Of a stretch of 36,577 bases of DNA, positions 24,297 to 36,046 are shown one piece after another. Below the pieces are notes generated by a model. The model had not been told where the DNA came from. It ran no database searches and was given only the letters and a program-made list of their open reading frames with translations. The first letter of the stretch is position 1. Each line of letters begins with the position of its first letter. Source of the DNA: an uncultured Faecalicoccus sp. (GTDB taxonomy: Bacteria; Bacillota_I; Bacilli_A; Erysipelotrichales; Erysipelotrichaceae); contig NZ_CALVBG010000006.1 of assembly GCF_944325745.1 (NCBI RefSeq), forward strand, positions 1-36,577. Direction: 5' to 3'. The position numbers and the translations under genes were made by a program.

Positions 24297-25661
24297 ATGG
24301 AACCGCATGCTTATCCTGATCTTTGGCAACGGACCTTGTCATTGATTCAAAAATCACATTACTATGACAAAGAAACATTCGATTCCTGGATCTCAAAAAC
24401 AGAACTTTTCAAGATTGATAATGGAACTGCTTATATCATCTATCCCACGATGATCACTTTAAATATTTTAAATACCAGCGAAGGGATCCAATTGATCCAG
24501 TCGACCTTACAAGAAATATTGAATGAAAGTGTATCCGTTCAATTTATTTCAAAACAAGATGCCAAAAAGCTGATTCCTGAAGTACAGCTGCAGACACGAA
24601 CCGCCAATTTAATGAAGACGGACTTCAATGAGGACTATACGTTTGAAAATTTTATTGAAGGAAATTCCAATGCGGAAGCTTATGCCGCTTGTTTATCTTG
24701 TTGTACACAGAAAAATCATCTATTCAATCCCATTATGATCTATGGAAATTCGGGATTGGGAAAAACGCACTTGCTGCATGCGATCGGCAACTATTTAAAA
24801 AAGGAAAGACCGGAGGCAAAAGTCTTTTATTCTTACAGCGGTGATCTGGTCACGATTTTATTTGATGCGATGAAAGTCCGCAGCGTGCATGGAAACGCCG
24901 TTGAACTGGTCAAATCGCAGCTGGTTGAAAATGATTATTTTTTGATTGATGATATTCAAAATCTGCAATCTTCTTCCAGTCAGGAAGTATTTTTTACCGT
25001 TTATAATGAATTGATCCGCCGAAATGCGCAGATCGTCATCACTTCGGATACGCATCCTTCGGAATTAAAAAATCTTCCGAATCGTCTGGTTTCTCGCTTT
25101 TCATCGGGACTGGCCGTCAATATTGTGAAACCTGAATTTGATACCAGCAAGGCCATTTTGAAGAAAAAGCTGGAAGGCAATGAAGAAGCATGTCTGATCA
25201 ATGAAGATGTTCTTGATTATCTGGCCAATAAATTCAGTAACGATGTTCGTAATCTGGAAGGCAGCTTGAATAAGTTGATCTTCAATGCGACCTTAGAAAA
25301 TCCGGAAGTCATCGACTTGGATTTTGCCCAGCGGATCTTGATGAAAGAACCGATCGTTTCAGAAAAATCAGAATTAACGATCAAAAAGATCAAAAAAGCC
25401 GTTACGCGCTTTTATGGCTTGACTTACAGCGATATCGAGGGAAAATCACGGCAGAAGAAGCTGATGAATGCCCGCCAGGTATTTATCTATCTCAGCCGGG
25501 AACTGTTACATAAAGCTTATGTTTCAATTGGACAGGAATTAGGAAACCGGGATCACACAACGATTTCCAGTTCGTATGAAAGAGCGCAGATGTTGATCAA
25601 GACCGATCCGAATTTTAAAAAAGCCGTGGAAAAGATCAAAGCACTTTTGGAGAAAAATTAG
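24297..25661 (+). CDS. dnaA: Chromosomal replication initiator protein DnaA
   Basis: DnaA binds oriC boxes, oligomerises with ATP and opens the duplex. In the 454-residue protein, domain I covers about 1-85, domain II is short, and the AAA+ domain has Walker A GNSGLGKTHL (150-159), Walker B FLIDDIQ (215-221) and an arginine-bearing RLVSRFSSGL sensor region. Domain IV ends with the helix-turn-helix signature NRDHTT (417-422). Domain IV departs from the usual PRQ and GGRDHTTV: here it reads NARQ and GNRDHTTISSS. A TTG at 24276 is in frame, but it precedes the AAGGAGGAG ribosome site, so ATG 24297 is the start. Confidence 0.97.
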   Translation: MEPHAYPDLWQRTLSLIQKSHYYDKETFDSWISKTELFKIDNGTAYIIYPTMITLNILNTSEGIQLIQSTLQEILNESVSVQFISKQDAKKLIPEVQLQTRTANLMKTDFNEDYTFENFIEGNSNAEAYAACLSCCTQKNHLFNPIMIYGNSGLGKTHLLHAIGNYLKKERPEAKVFYSYSGDLVTILFDAMKVRSVHGNAVELVKSQLVENDYFLIDDIQNLQSSSSQEVFFTVYNELIRRNAQIVITSDTHPSELKNLPNRLVSRFSSGLAVNIVKPEFDTSKAILKKKLEGNEEACLINEDVLDYLANKFSNDVRNLEGSLNKLIFNATLENPEVIDLDFAQRILMKEPIVSEKSELTIKKIKKAVTRFYGLTYSDIEGKSRQKKLMNARQVFIYLSRELLHKAYVSIGQELGNRDHTTISSSYERAQMLIKTDPNFKKAVEKIKALLEKN

Positions 25662-25809
25662 TTTTCCTCCCTTTTCCACCATCAATCCCCATTTAAAAAT
25701 CGAGGGGAAAGCACGATAATTCTTGCTTTTTGGGAAAAATTATCCCCAAATCCCCAGGTTGTTATTATTACTTAATAAAGAAATATATTATAAAAAGGAG
25801 TTGTCACTT
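25662..25809. other. oriC, dnaA-dnaN part with probable unwinding element
   Basis: This spacer holds TTATCCCCA at 25740-25748 and weaker boxes at 25672-25680 (TTTTCCACC) and 25730-25738 (minus). After the strong box come a GC-rich patch CCCCAGG (25752-25758) and then TTA-TTA-TTA-CTT (25762-25773), followed by AT-rich sequence to about 25795. Box, GC patch and trinucleotide repeat in this order match the Bacillus basal unwinding system (DnaA-trio), where strand opening begins. The same spacer also carries the dnaN ribosome site. Confidence 0.75.
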
Positions 25810-26931
25810 ATGCATTTTTCTATTGACCGTAAATTCTTTTACGAAAAATTGAGTCTCGTTTCTCGAGCTATCAGTTCTTTTAGTCCGATTCCGGCTTTAT
25901 CTGGTATTTGTATCCAGGTCGATTCGGATCAGATTGTTTTGACCGGAAGTAATTCCAACATTTCGATTCGTACGACGATCTTATCGGGAGAGCTCAATCA
26001 ATTACAGATCCACGAAACAGGTTCTATCGTGATAGAAGCAAAATATTTATTAGAGATCGTGCGTAAGCTGGACTGCACGATGATTGAGATCGAATGCATC
26101 GATCATTCTCTGGTTCGTTTATCCAGTGTCAACGGACAGTTCCAGCTCAATGGGATCCAGGCCCAGGAATATCCTTCCATTGATTTTTCGGCTCCCTCTT
26201 ATTCGTTTACGATGAATGCCAAAGATCTAAAAGAATGTGTGGCCCAGACTTCTTTTGCCTGTTCCGATAAAGATCAAAGACCGGTTTTGACCGGTGTGAA
26301 TTTCCATGCCCGTCAGGGTACGTTATACTGCAGTGCGACCGATTCTTATCGACTGGCACGAAAAGTGATCTCTTTTGAAAACCTGCATGATTTCAATATT
26401 ACGATTCCTTCCAAAAGTTTGACGGAAGTCACACGCAGTTTGGAAGAGGATGATATGAACATTCAGATCTTTGTCGATCATAAGAAAGCCCAGTTCTTGT
26501 TGGATAAGACGATCATTCAAACGCGTTTGATCGATGGAACTTTTCCGGATGTTGAACGCATTATTCCGAAAGAAAGTGTAGCGGTGATGGAAGTCAGTGC
26601 CGCAGAATTAGACAGCGTGATCGATCGTACGAACTTTATTCGAAATGAAAAGATCCATCAAATCAAATTAGAATGTACACCGGAAATTTGCCGCATCAAG
26701 ACCAGCTCGATCGAAATTGGGAATTCCGATGAGATCTTGACAGATTGTACTTATACCGGACAAGATCTGACGTTATCCTGCAACGGAAGTTTTATGCTGG
26801 ATGCCATCCGCGCTTTACATGGCGAGAAGGTCAAATTAGAATTTTCCGGTTATATGAAACCGATTCGTATTTCGAATCCGGAAGATCCTTCGATCTTGAT
26901 GATCGTAGTTCCGATTCGCAGCTATGACTAA
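25810..26931 (+). CDS. dnaN: DNA polymerase III beta subunit (sliding clamp)
   Basis: This 373-residue clamp forms a dimeric ring that tethers DNA polymerase III. The three repeated clamp domains are visible in sequence. The first opens with FFYEKLSLVSRAISS and PIPALSGICI; the second has CSDKDQRPVLTGVNFHA and TDSYRLARK; the third ends with the conserved MKPIRI and C-terminal LMIVVPIR. The open frame reaches back to 25723, but ATG 25810 follows AAGGAG at nine bases and gives the family N-terminus. It directly follows dnaA, the universal order, and ends at a TTCG-loop terminator. Confidence 0.97.
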   Translation: MHFSIDRKFFYEKLSLVSRAISSFSPIPALSGICIQVDSDQIVLTGSNSNISIRTTILSGELNQLQIHETGSIVIEAKYLLEIVRKLDCTMIEIECIDHSLVRLSSVNGQFQLNGIQAQEYPSIDFSAPSYSFTMNAKDLKECVAQTSFACSDKDQRPVLTGVNFHARQGTLYCSATDSYRLARKVISFENLHDFNITIPSKSLTEVTRSLEEDDMNIQIFVDHKKAQFLLDKTIIQTRLIDGTFPDVERIIPKESVAVMEVSAAELDSVIDRTNFIRNEKIHQIKLECTPEICRIKTSSIEIGNSDEILTDCTYTGQDLTLSCNGSFMLDAIRALHGEKVKLEFSGYMKPIRISNPEDPSILMIVVPIRSYD

Positions 26932-26937
26932 GCAATG

Positions 26938-26975
26938 GAACATGTTTTCTTCGGAAAATGTGTTCTTTTCTTTTG
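26938..26975 (+). terminator. Terminator of dnaA-dnaN
   Basis: GAACATGTTTTC, a TTCG tetraloop, then GAAAATGTGTTC form a 12-bp stem (26938-26965) with two G-T pairs, followed by TTTTCTTTT. It begins six bases after the dnaN stop codon. Confidence 0.9.
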
Positions 26976-26987
26976 GGGCATAAGCAG

Positions 26988-26993
26988 TATAAT
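26988..26993 (+). promoter_or_regulatory. Candidate -10 of the acyltransferase gene
   Basis: A perfect TATAAT sits 17 bases before the ATG, just beyond the dnaN terminator. No good -35 is visible at normal spacing. Confidence 0.45.
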
Positions 26994-27010
26994 AAGACGT
27001 TGGTGAGAGA

Positions 27011-28057
27011 ATGATAAAACGAAAAAAGACCTATATCGAAGCTTTAAGGATCTTGGCAATCTTTCTGGTGCTTTTTCAACATGTCCCGGCGTTTGATTAT
27101 TATCTTCAAGATACTTCCAACGTCATTGGACATTTGTTTTTTACATTGATTGCGAAGATCAATGTTCCTTTGTTTTTGATGATCTCCGGAAGTTTGTTGC
27201 TGAATCGAGAAGAAGGATATCGCGAGATCTTTCGCAAACGCATGATCAAGATCATCTTGGCTATTTTGATTTTTAATTTTTTGGTCTATTTGGCAGAGAA
27301 TCAATTTGTGTTTGATCTGCAGGCTTATTGTCTGGGTGTTTTTGAAAACGGGATCGATCGCTCCTATTGGTATCTATATTCTTATTTAGGCTTTTTGGTC
27401 ATGATGCCTTTACTTCATCGAATTGCGCAAAAGATGAAGCGAAGTGATTTTATTTTGATACTATTCATTCATTTTGTATTCTCTACGATCGAACCGCTTC
27501 TTCAATGGTTTGTTCCTACGTATCTAGGTCAAAGTTTTGAATTTACATGGGCCTTTCGGATTCCCTTCAGCACGATCAAAGAGATCTTTTATCCGCTGAT
27601 GGGATATTATATCGATCGTAAGATCGACATTGAAAAAGTCCATGGGAAAACTTTGGCAGGGCTAAGTTGTCTTTCTTTGATAGGAATCTTGATCTCGATG
27701 TTCTTTACGATCTTGATTGGTCATCAAGAAGGATTCAGCGATGAATATCTGGAGCTTTTTGATTATGTCAGTGCTTTATCGGCCTTTATCTTGATCAAAT
27801 CTTTCTTTATTCATTATGAAGATCAGATTCCTGCCTGGCTATCCAAAAATATCATCGTATTAGGATCTGTGACATATGGTGTCTATCTTTGGGATCCTTT
27901 CTTTCGAAAATTGTTCTTCAACAGTTTTGATCAAACTATGATTCCTTGGGTGGGAGGTTTTTTCTCCTCCGTTCTTTGGTGTATTTCCAGCTTTGTGATC
28001 TGCGGGATCCTGGTCCAGCTTCTCAAGCGAGTGCCAAAAGTGAAAAGTTTATTTTAA
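27011..28057 (+). CDS. Acyltransferase-3 family membrane protein
   Basis: This 348-residue integral membrane protein has about ten hydrophobic helices. It belongs to the acyltransferase-3 family, whose members O-acetylate or otherwise acylate peptidoglycan, teichoic acids, exopolysaccharides or lipids. The family opening is clear: KTYIEALRILAIFLVLFQH, with the conserved Arg and the catalytic His at the end of helix 1. NVPLFLMISGSLLL (helix 2) follows, then SYWYLYSYLGFLVMMPLL and a late YGVYLWDPF. There is no extracytoplasmic SGNH domain, so it is a membrane-only form, like WecH and others rather than OatA. The acceptor is unknown. GGTGAGAG lies before the ATG. It has its own terminators on both sides. 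Confidence 0.88.
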   Translation: MIKRKKTYIEALRILAIFLVLFQHVPAFDYYLQDTSNVIGHLFFTLIAKINVPLFLMISGSLLLNREEGYREIFRKRMIKIILAILIFNFLVYLAENQFVFDLQAYCLGVFENGIDRSYWYLYSYLGFLVMMPLLHRIAQKMKRSDFILILFIHFVFSTIEPLLQWFVPTYLGQSFEFTWAFRIPFSTIKEIFYPLMGYYIDRKIDIEKVHGKTLAGLSCLSLIGILISMFFTILIGHQEGFSDEYLELFDYVSALSAFILIKSFFIHYEDQIPAWLSKNIIVLGSVTYGVYLWDPFFRKLFFNSFDQTMIPWVGGFFSSVLWCISSFVICGILVQLLKRVPKVKSLF

Positions 28058-28116
28058 AGCGTTTCTTTTTCGTTAGGGATACAAATACCATTCATAAAAT
28101 TAAAATTGTCGCATAG

Positions 28117-28140
28117 GGCTCATTTATGAGCCTTTTATTT
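28117..28140 (+). terminator. Terminator after the acyltransferase gene
   Basis: GGCTCA, loop TTTA, TGAGCC form the hairpin (28117-28132), followed by TTTTATTTT. It lies 59 bases beyond the stop codon. Confidence 0.85.
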
Positions 28141-28177
28141 TGATTTTAAGAGACAAAAAATACAGCATTTTTGAATG

Positions 28178-28207
28178 TTGGTCAAAAAGGTGGGATTGTG
28201 CTATAAT
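28178..28207 (+). promoter_or_regulatory. Promoter of yaaA-recF-gyrB-gyrA
   Basis: TTGGTC (28178-28183), an 18-base spacer and TATAAT (28202-28207) preceded by TGC, an extended -10. Transcription would start near 28214, leaving a short leader with GAGGG before yaaA. Confidence 0.7.
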
Positions 28208-28231
28208 TTAGGAGCGAAAAGAGGGTTGTTT

Positions 28232-28431
28232 ATGGTCTTTGATTTAAAAGGAGAATACATTACTCTTCAGCAGTTATTAAAAGCATGCGACGTGATCGAA
28301 AGCGGTGGGCAGATCAAAGCATTTTTGATGAATGAAGAAATCTTGGTCAATGGTCAAAGAGAGACCCGACGAGGAAGAAAGCTTTACCGGGATGATGTCG
28401 TATCTTTTTATGATACAAGGATCTTAATTCG

Positions 28432-28435
<4 letters not shown>
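28232..28435 (+). CDS. yaaA: S4-domain RNA-binding protein YaaA (RlbA-like)
   Basis: This 67-residue S4-domain protein is conserved between dnaN and recF in Firmicutes; its precise role is unsettled, with RNA or ribosome binding expected. Features are ITLQQLLKACDVIESGGQIK and VNGQRETRRGRKL, the conserved S4 core that includes the basic turn. The open frame begins at 28175, but that part covers the promoter. ATG 28232, with GAGGG six bases upstream, is preferred. Its TGA overlaps the recF ATG by 4 bases. Confidence 0.92.
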
Positions 28436-31490
<3,055 letters not shown>

Positions 31491-31499
31491 GAGGTTTCC

Positions 31500-33965
31500 A
31501 TGGAAGAAGAAAAGAAAACTTACGATACGATCGAAGATGTTGAAATCTCCAAAGAGATGCGCGAAGCCTTTTTGGATTATTCGATGTCGGTCATCGTACA
31601 AAGAGCTTTGCCGGATGTCCGTGATGGAATGAAACCTGTCCATCGAAGAATCTTGCATGCGATGAATATGTTGGGAATCACCAGTGGGGTAGCGCACAAG
31701 AAGAGTGCCCGTATCGTTGGTGAAGTTATCGGTAAATACCATCCTCATGGGGATACCGCAGTCTATGATGCGATGGTTCGTATGGCCCAGGATTTCTCTT
31801 ATCGTTATCCGTTAGTGGATGGACATGGAAACTTTGGTTCTTTGGATGGTGATGGCGCGGCTGCGATGCGTTATACCGAAGCGCGTATGTCCAAGATCTC
31901 AATGGAGATGATGCGGGATATCAATAAAGATACAGTTGATTTTATTCCGAACTATGATGGCGAAGAAAGTGAACCTGTCGTTTTACCGAGCCGTATACCA
32001 AACTTATTGATCAATGGATCGGTCGGAATCGCAGTAGGTATGGCTACAAACATTCCTCCGCATAATCTAGGAGAAACCATTCAGGCCATCTTTAAAATCA
32101 TGGATGATCCGAATATCACGATTCCGGAATTGATGGAAGTGATCAAAGGACCGGATTTTCCAACGGGCGGTATCATCTTAGGTCGTAAAGGGATTCGCCA
32201 AGCATATGAAACGGGTCGAGGATCGATCTTGATTCGTTCAAAATATCGAATCGAAGAACTGGATAATGGAAAAAAGCGAATCATCTTCTATGAGATTCCT
32301 TATCAGGTCAATAAATTGAATCTGATCAAAAAAATGGCAGATCTGATTCGCGATAAAGAGATCCAAGGGGTTACATATCTGAATGATGAAAGTAACCGCG
32401 AAGGGATCCGTATCGTATTGGAATTGAAAAAAGATGTACAGGAAGAAGTGATTTTAAATCAATTGTTCCGTTTGACCCCATTACAGACCAGCTTTGGAAT
32501 CAATATGTTGGCTTTGGAGGGCGGTCGTCCGAAACAGCTTTCTTTAAAAGAAATCTTGAATGATTATCTGGATCATCAAGTGGACGTGATCGTACGAAAA
32601 ACGCAATTTGATCTTAAGAAAGCCAAAGACAGAGCACATATCTTAGAAGGTCTGCGGATTGCGATGGATCATATCGATGAAGTCATTCATTTGATTCGTT
32701 CCAGTAAAAAAGATGAAGCGGGGCTTGTCGAAGAACTTTGTGAAGCTTTTGGTCTCACTCAAATCCAAGCCAAAGCGATTTTGGCGATGCAGTTGCGAAG
32801 ATTATCAGGATTGGAACGCGATAAGATCGAAAGTGAATATCAGGAGATCTTAAAAACGATTGCGGATCTGGAAGATATCTTGGCAAATCACGACCGTGTG
32901 CTGCAGATCATCCGCGACGATCTGACAGAAATCAATCAAAAATACGGTGATGAAAGAAAAACCGAAATCAGTGATGCTTCTTTCAATATGGAAGATGAAG
33001 ATCTGATTCCGGTGGAAGAAAGTATCATCATGTTGACGGAATCGGGTTATATCAAACGTCAGCCGACGGATACGTATCATACGCAAAATCGCGGTGGACG
33101 CGGGATCAAATCGTTGACTTTGAATGAAGAAGATTCAATTGATACGATGATTTCGATGTCTACACATGATTGGTTGTTGTTGTTCACCAATAAAGGACGC
33201 GTTTATCGTATGAAAGGTTTCCATATTCCGGTTGCCTCCAGAAATGCAAAGGGGCTTCCTATTGTCAATTTATTGACGATGGAACCGGGAGAATCGGTAA
33301 AAACATTATTGCCGATCCCGAAGGAACACGATCACATTCAAACCTTATTGTTTGTGACCAAGAACGGAATTGCCAAAAGGACTTCCTTGTCTGAATTCGA
33401 CAACATCAACCGCAATGGTAAGATTGCGATCAGCTTGAAAGAAAATGATGAATTGGCTTTCGTCAAGGCAACATCGGGACAAGATGAAATCTTGATTGCC
33501 GGATCCAACGGAAAGGCTGTTCATTTCATGGAAGATCAAATTCGTATCATGGGACGTACCGCATCCGGTGTCTTGGGATTCAATTGTGACGGCAGTGAAG
33601 TTATCGGAGTTTGTTTGTCCAGTGAAGGAAATACGATTCTTTCGATTTCTGAGAATGGATTTGGAAAACGAAGCAATCTTTCGGATTATCGATTGACTTC
33701 GCGTGGTAAAAAAGGAGTGACATCTTTAAATATCACAGAAAAAACGGGAAAACTTGTCAGTGTTCAGGCCGTAAATGGGGATGAAGACGCGATGATCGTT
33801 TCCAGTGTGGGCATCATGATCCGTATCTCTTTACAAAGTGTAGGCGTCTATGGACGAAATACACAAGGCATCAAACTGATCAATCTGACAGAAGATTCCA
33901 AAGTCACAAAAGTAACTTTGGTTGATCATCAGGAAGAAGAATCCGAAGAAGATAAAACCGAATAA
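31500..33965 (+). CDS. gyrA: DNA gyrase subunit A
   Basis: GyrA cuts and rejoins DNA. The 821-residue protein has the catalytic Tyr125 in [11 protein letters not shown] and the quinolone-resistance region [13 protein letters not shown]. There Thr86 occupies the place of E. coli Ser83, and Asp90 that of Asp87. The C-terminal beta-pinwheel carries the gyrase-specific GyrA box ([11 protein letters not shown] at about residues 520-530), which separates it from ParC. A short acidic tail ends the protein. AGGAGG lies six bases before the ATG; gyrB ends 9 bases upstream. A shared hairpin terminator follows. Confidence 0.97.
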   Translation: MEEEKKTYDTIEDVEISKEMREAFLDYSMSVIVQRALPDVRDGMKPVHRRILHAMNMLGITSGVAHKKSARIVGEVIGKYHPHGDTAVYDAMVRMAQDFSYRYPLVDGHGNFGSLDGDGAAAMRYTEARMSKISMEMMRDINKDTVDFIPNYDGEESEPVVLPSRIPNLLINGSVGIAVGMATNIPPHNLGETIQAIFKIMDDPNITIPELMEVIKGPDFPTGGIILGRKGIRQAYETGRGSILIRSKYRIEELDNGKKRIIFYEIPYQVNKLNLIKKMADLIRDKEIQGVTYLNDESNREGIRIVLELKKDVQEEVILNQLFRLTPLQTSFGINMLALEGGRPKQLSLKEILNDYLDHQVDVIVRKTQFDLKKAKDRAHILEGLRIAMDHIDEVIHLIRSSKKDEAGLVEELCEAFGLTQIQAKAILAMQLRRLSGLERDKIESEYQEILKTIADLEDILANHDRVLQIIRDDLTEINQKYGDERKTEISDASFNMEDEDLIPVEESIIMLTESGYIKRQPTDTYHTQNRGGRGIKSLTLNEEDSIDTMISMSTHDWLLLFTNKGRVYRMKGFHIPVASRNAKGLPIVNLLTMEPGESVKTLLPIPKEHDHIQTLLFVTKNGIAKRTSLSEFDNINRNGKIAISLKENDELAFVKATSGQDEILIAGSNGKAVHFMEDQIRIMGRTASGVLGFNCDGSEVIGVCLSSEGNTILSISENGFGKRSNLSDYRLTSRGKKGVTSLNITEKTGKLVSVQAVNGDEDAMIVSSVGIMIRISLQSVGVYGRNTQGIKLINLTEDSKVTKVTLVDHQEEESEEDKTE

Positions 33966-33972
33966 AGAATCA

Positions 33973-34008
33973 ATAAGGCACTTGTTCAAAGAAGAATAAG
34001 TGCCTTAT
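33973..34008. terminator. Bidirectional terminator between gyrA and the GNAT gene
   Basis: ATAAGGCACTTGTTC (33973-33987), loop AAAGAA, GAATAAGTGCCTTAT (33994-34008) form a 15-bp stem with one G-T pair. The flanks are only moderately T-rich on each strand. It lies between convergent genes and overlaps the end of the GNAT coding sequence. Confidence 0.8.
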
Positions 34009-34421
34009 AAGTTTATCGTGTATTTGCGGTGGGTGTGTTTCATACCAAGATTTTCATAGAATTTATGAGTTTGAAGCCGTTTATTATTGCAGTCAAGTTC
34101 TAAAAGAACACAATCTTTTTCTTGAGCGAATTCTTTTATATATTCAAAAAGCTGGGTTCCAATTTGCTGATTTCGAACATTTGGATCTACACAAAGTTCA
34201 ACAATCTCTGCCACTTTTCCGCTATGATGAAGTTGTGATTCGATTCGAAGATCTGCATATCCTAATATTTGATTCTTTTCTTCATAAACAAAAACATCAT
34301 GCGTTTTCAAAATTTCTGGAAAAATAGATTGGATTTGAAGATAATCCAAAGAAGTGTCTTCCAAAATACAAATCAATCGGTAAACAGAATTGATGTCGGA
34401 AGGGGTCATTTTACGAATCAT
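34005..34421 (-). CDS. GNAT-family N-acetyltransferase
   Basis: This 138-residue acetyltransferase uses acetyl-CoA; its substrate is unknown. The GNAT fold is clear: N-terminal IRKMTPSDINSVYRLI, a central strand ILGYADLRIE, and EIVELCVDPNVRNQQIGTQLFEYI holding the acetyl-CoA pyrophosphate loop (a Q/RxxGxG/A-like RNQQIGT). It ends with motif-B ENLGMKHTHRKYTI. GAGG lies before the ATG. It is the only gene right of oriC on the minus strand, opposed to replication. A TATAAT lies upstream (minus strand, 34455-34460) without a good -35. Confidence 0.9.
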   Translation of the reverse strand: MIRKMTPSDINSVYRLICILEDTSLDYLQIQSIFPEILKTHDVFVYEEKNQILGYADLRIESQLHHSGKVAEIVELCVDPNVRNQQIGTQLFEYIKEFAQEKDCVLLELDCNNKRLQTHKFYENLGMKHTHRKYTINL

Positions 34422-34473
34422 AATGCATTCCTCTTTTCATATGAATAATCCTATATTATATTTGACGAATTAT

Positions 34474-34502
34474 TTGCAGAAAAAACAAAAGAATGGTATA
34501 AA
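34474..34502 (+). promoter_or_regulatory. Promoter of the serS T-box transcript
   Basis: TTGCAG (34474-34479), a 17-base spacer and TATAAA (34497-34502). Transcription would start near 34509, just before the T-box leader. Confidence 0.6.
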
Positions 34503-34508
34503 TGTATC

Positions 34509-34738
34509 ATAAAACGTTGAGAAGGAAAAGTACATAAACTTCTTATGGCAGAGACGATATGGCTGGTGAAAATATCGATAAGATTTTATGGAATAGCCCC
34601 TTCAAGTGAATCGATGAAATCAGTAGTTGATTCCGGTACATACCGTTATCATGTCAAGAGATCTTATTTGATAAGATAAGAAGGGTGGCAACGCGAGACA
34701 TCGTCCCTTTGTGGTACATGTCTCTTTTTTAGTGGACA
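34509..34738 (+). ncRNA. T-box riboswitch, serine-type
   Basis: This leader upstream of serS senses uncharged tRNA-Ser. The T-box sequence AAGGGTGGCAACGCG is at 34681-34695. Stem I includes the GGCTGGTGAAAAT segment (34561-34573) and CCCCTTCAAGTGAA (34597-34610). A serine codon TCG follows GAA at 34611-34613 in the position expected for the specifier; AGC at 34595-34597 is the other candidate, also serine. The terminator stem GAGACAT/ATGTCTC (34695-34724) ends in TTTTTT and competes with an antiterminator formed by the T-box sequence and CGTCCCTT. Uncharged tRNA should favour read-through into serS. Confidence 0.92.
34695..34730 (+). terminator. T-box regulatory terminator
   Basis: GAGACAT (34695-34701) pairs with ATGTCTC (34718-34724) and is followed by six T. 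Its 5' side includes the end of the T-box sequence and the antiterminator partner, as is normal for this class. Confidence 0.9.
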
Positions 34739-34755
34739 AAAAGGAGGAAACAACA

Positions 34756-36036
34756 ATGTTAGATATTAAATTTGTCCGTGAAAATCCAGATTTGGTCAAA
34801 GAAAACATTCGTAAGAAATTTCAAGATTCAAAGATTCCTTTAGTCAATGAAGTGTTACAGGAAGACAAAGAACTTCGTCAGACACAACAACATGCCGATG
34901 ATCTTAGAAGTCAGCGTAAATCGATTTCTAAACAGATCGGTGCTTTGATGGGACAAGGAAAAAAAGAAGAAGCCGAAGAAGTGAAACAAAAGGTTGCTTC
35001 GATTGCACAGGAATTAGAAGCTTTGGAACAAAAAGAAGATCAGCTTCGTGAATCGGTCAAAGAAAAAATGATGATGATTCCCAATATGATCGATGACAGT
35101 GTTCCCATTGGAAAAGACGATTCAGAAAATGTGGAATTGGAAAAATTCGGAGAACCCGTTGTTCCAGATTTTGAAATCCCCTATCATACTGAGATCATGG
35201 AAAAACTGAGCGGTATCGATCTTGACAGTGCCCGAAAAGTTGCGGGGAACGGATTCTATTATTTAATGGGAGACATTGCCCGTTTACATTCGGCAATCTT
35301 ATCATATGCCCGTGACTTTATGATCAATAAAGGATTTACGTATTGTATCCCTCCGTATATGATTCGTTCTGCTGTCGTGGATGGCGTAATGAGTTTTGCG
35401 GAAATGGAAGGTATGATGTATAAAATTGAAGGAGAAGATCTGTATTTGATTGGAACGAGCGAACATTCCATGATTGGCAAGTTCATCGATACGATCTTAG
35501 ATGAAAAAGATCTTCCTTATACTTATACTTCATTCTCTCCATGTTTCCGTAAAGAAAAAGGAGCTCATGGTATTGAAGAACGTGGTGTCTATCGTATTCA
35601 TCAATTTGAAAAACAAGAAATGATCGTTGTCTGCAAGCCGGAAGAAAGTATGGAATGGTTCAAAAAACTGTATATGAATACAGTAGAATTCTTCCGTTCT
35701 TTAGATGTTCCTGTTCGTACATTGGAATGTTGTTCAGGAGATCTGGCGGATCTGAAATGTAAATCCGTTGATGTAGAGGCGTGGTCCCCTCGTCAGAAAA
35801 AATATTTCGAAGTGGGAAGCTGTTCGAACTTGACCGATGCCCAGGCAAGACGTCTGCGTATCCGTGTCAAAGATGAAAATGGAAATAAATATTTTGCCCA
35901 TACATTGAACAACACATGTGTGGCTCCCCCACGTATGTTGATTGCCTTCTTGGAAAACAACCTTCAGGCCGATGGATCGGTATTGATCCCGGAAGCTTTA
36001 CAGCCTTATATGGGTGGTAAAAAGAAATTAGGATAA
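34756..36036 (+). CDS. serS: Seryl-tRNA synthetase
   Basis: This 426-residue class II synthetase charges tRNA-Ser (and tRNA-Sec where present). It has the long N-terminal coiled-coil tRNA-binding arm (about 30-100, rich in Lys/Glu/Gln), motif 2 FRKEKGAHGIEERGVYRIHQF, and motif 3 near the end (NNTCVAPPRMLIAFLEN). The open frame extends to 34711 but that part lies in the T-box terminator; ATG 34756 follows AAGGAGG and gives the family start MLDIKFVRENPDLVKENI. The T-box leader places it under control by serine charging. Confidence 0.97.
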   Translation: MLDIKFVRENPDLVKENIRKKFQDSKIPLVNEVLQEDKELRQTQQHADDLRSQRKSISKQIGALMGQGKKEEAEEVKQKVASIAQELEALEQKEDQLRESVKEKMMMIPNMIDDSVPIGKDDSENVELEKFGEPVVPDFEIPYHTEIMEKLSGIDLDSARKVAGNGFYYLMGDIARLHSAILSYARDFMINKGFTYCIPPYMIRSAVVDGVMSFAEMEGMMYKIEGEDLYLIGTSEHSMIGKFIDTILDEKDLPYTYTSFSPCFRKEKGAHGIEERGVYRIHQFEKQEMIVVCKPEESMEWFKKLYMNTVEFFRSLDVPVRTLECCSGDLADLKCKSVDVEAWSPRQKKYFEVGSCSNLTDAQARRLRIRVKDENGNKYFAHTLNNTCVAPPRMLIAFLENNLQADGSVLIPEALQPYMGGKKKLG

Positions 36037-36046
36037 AGAAATTTTG

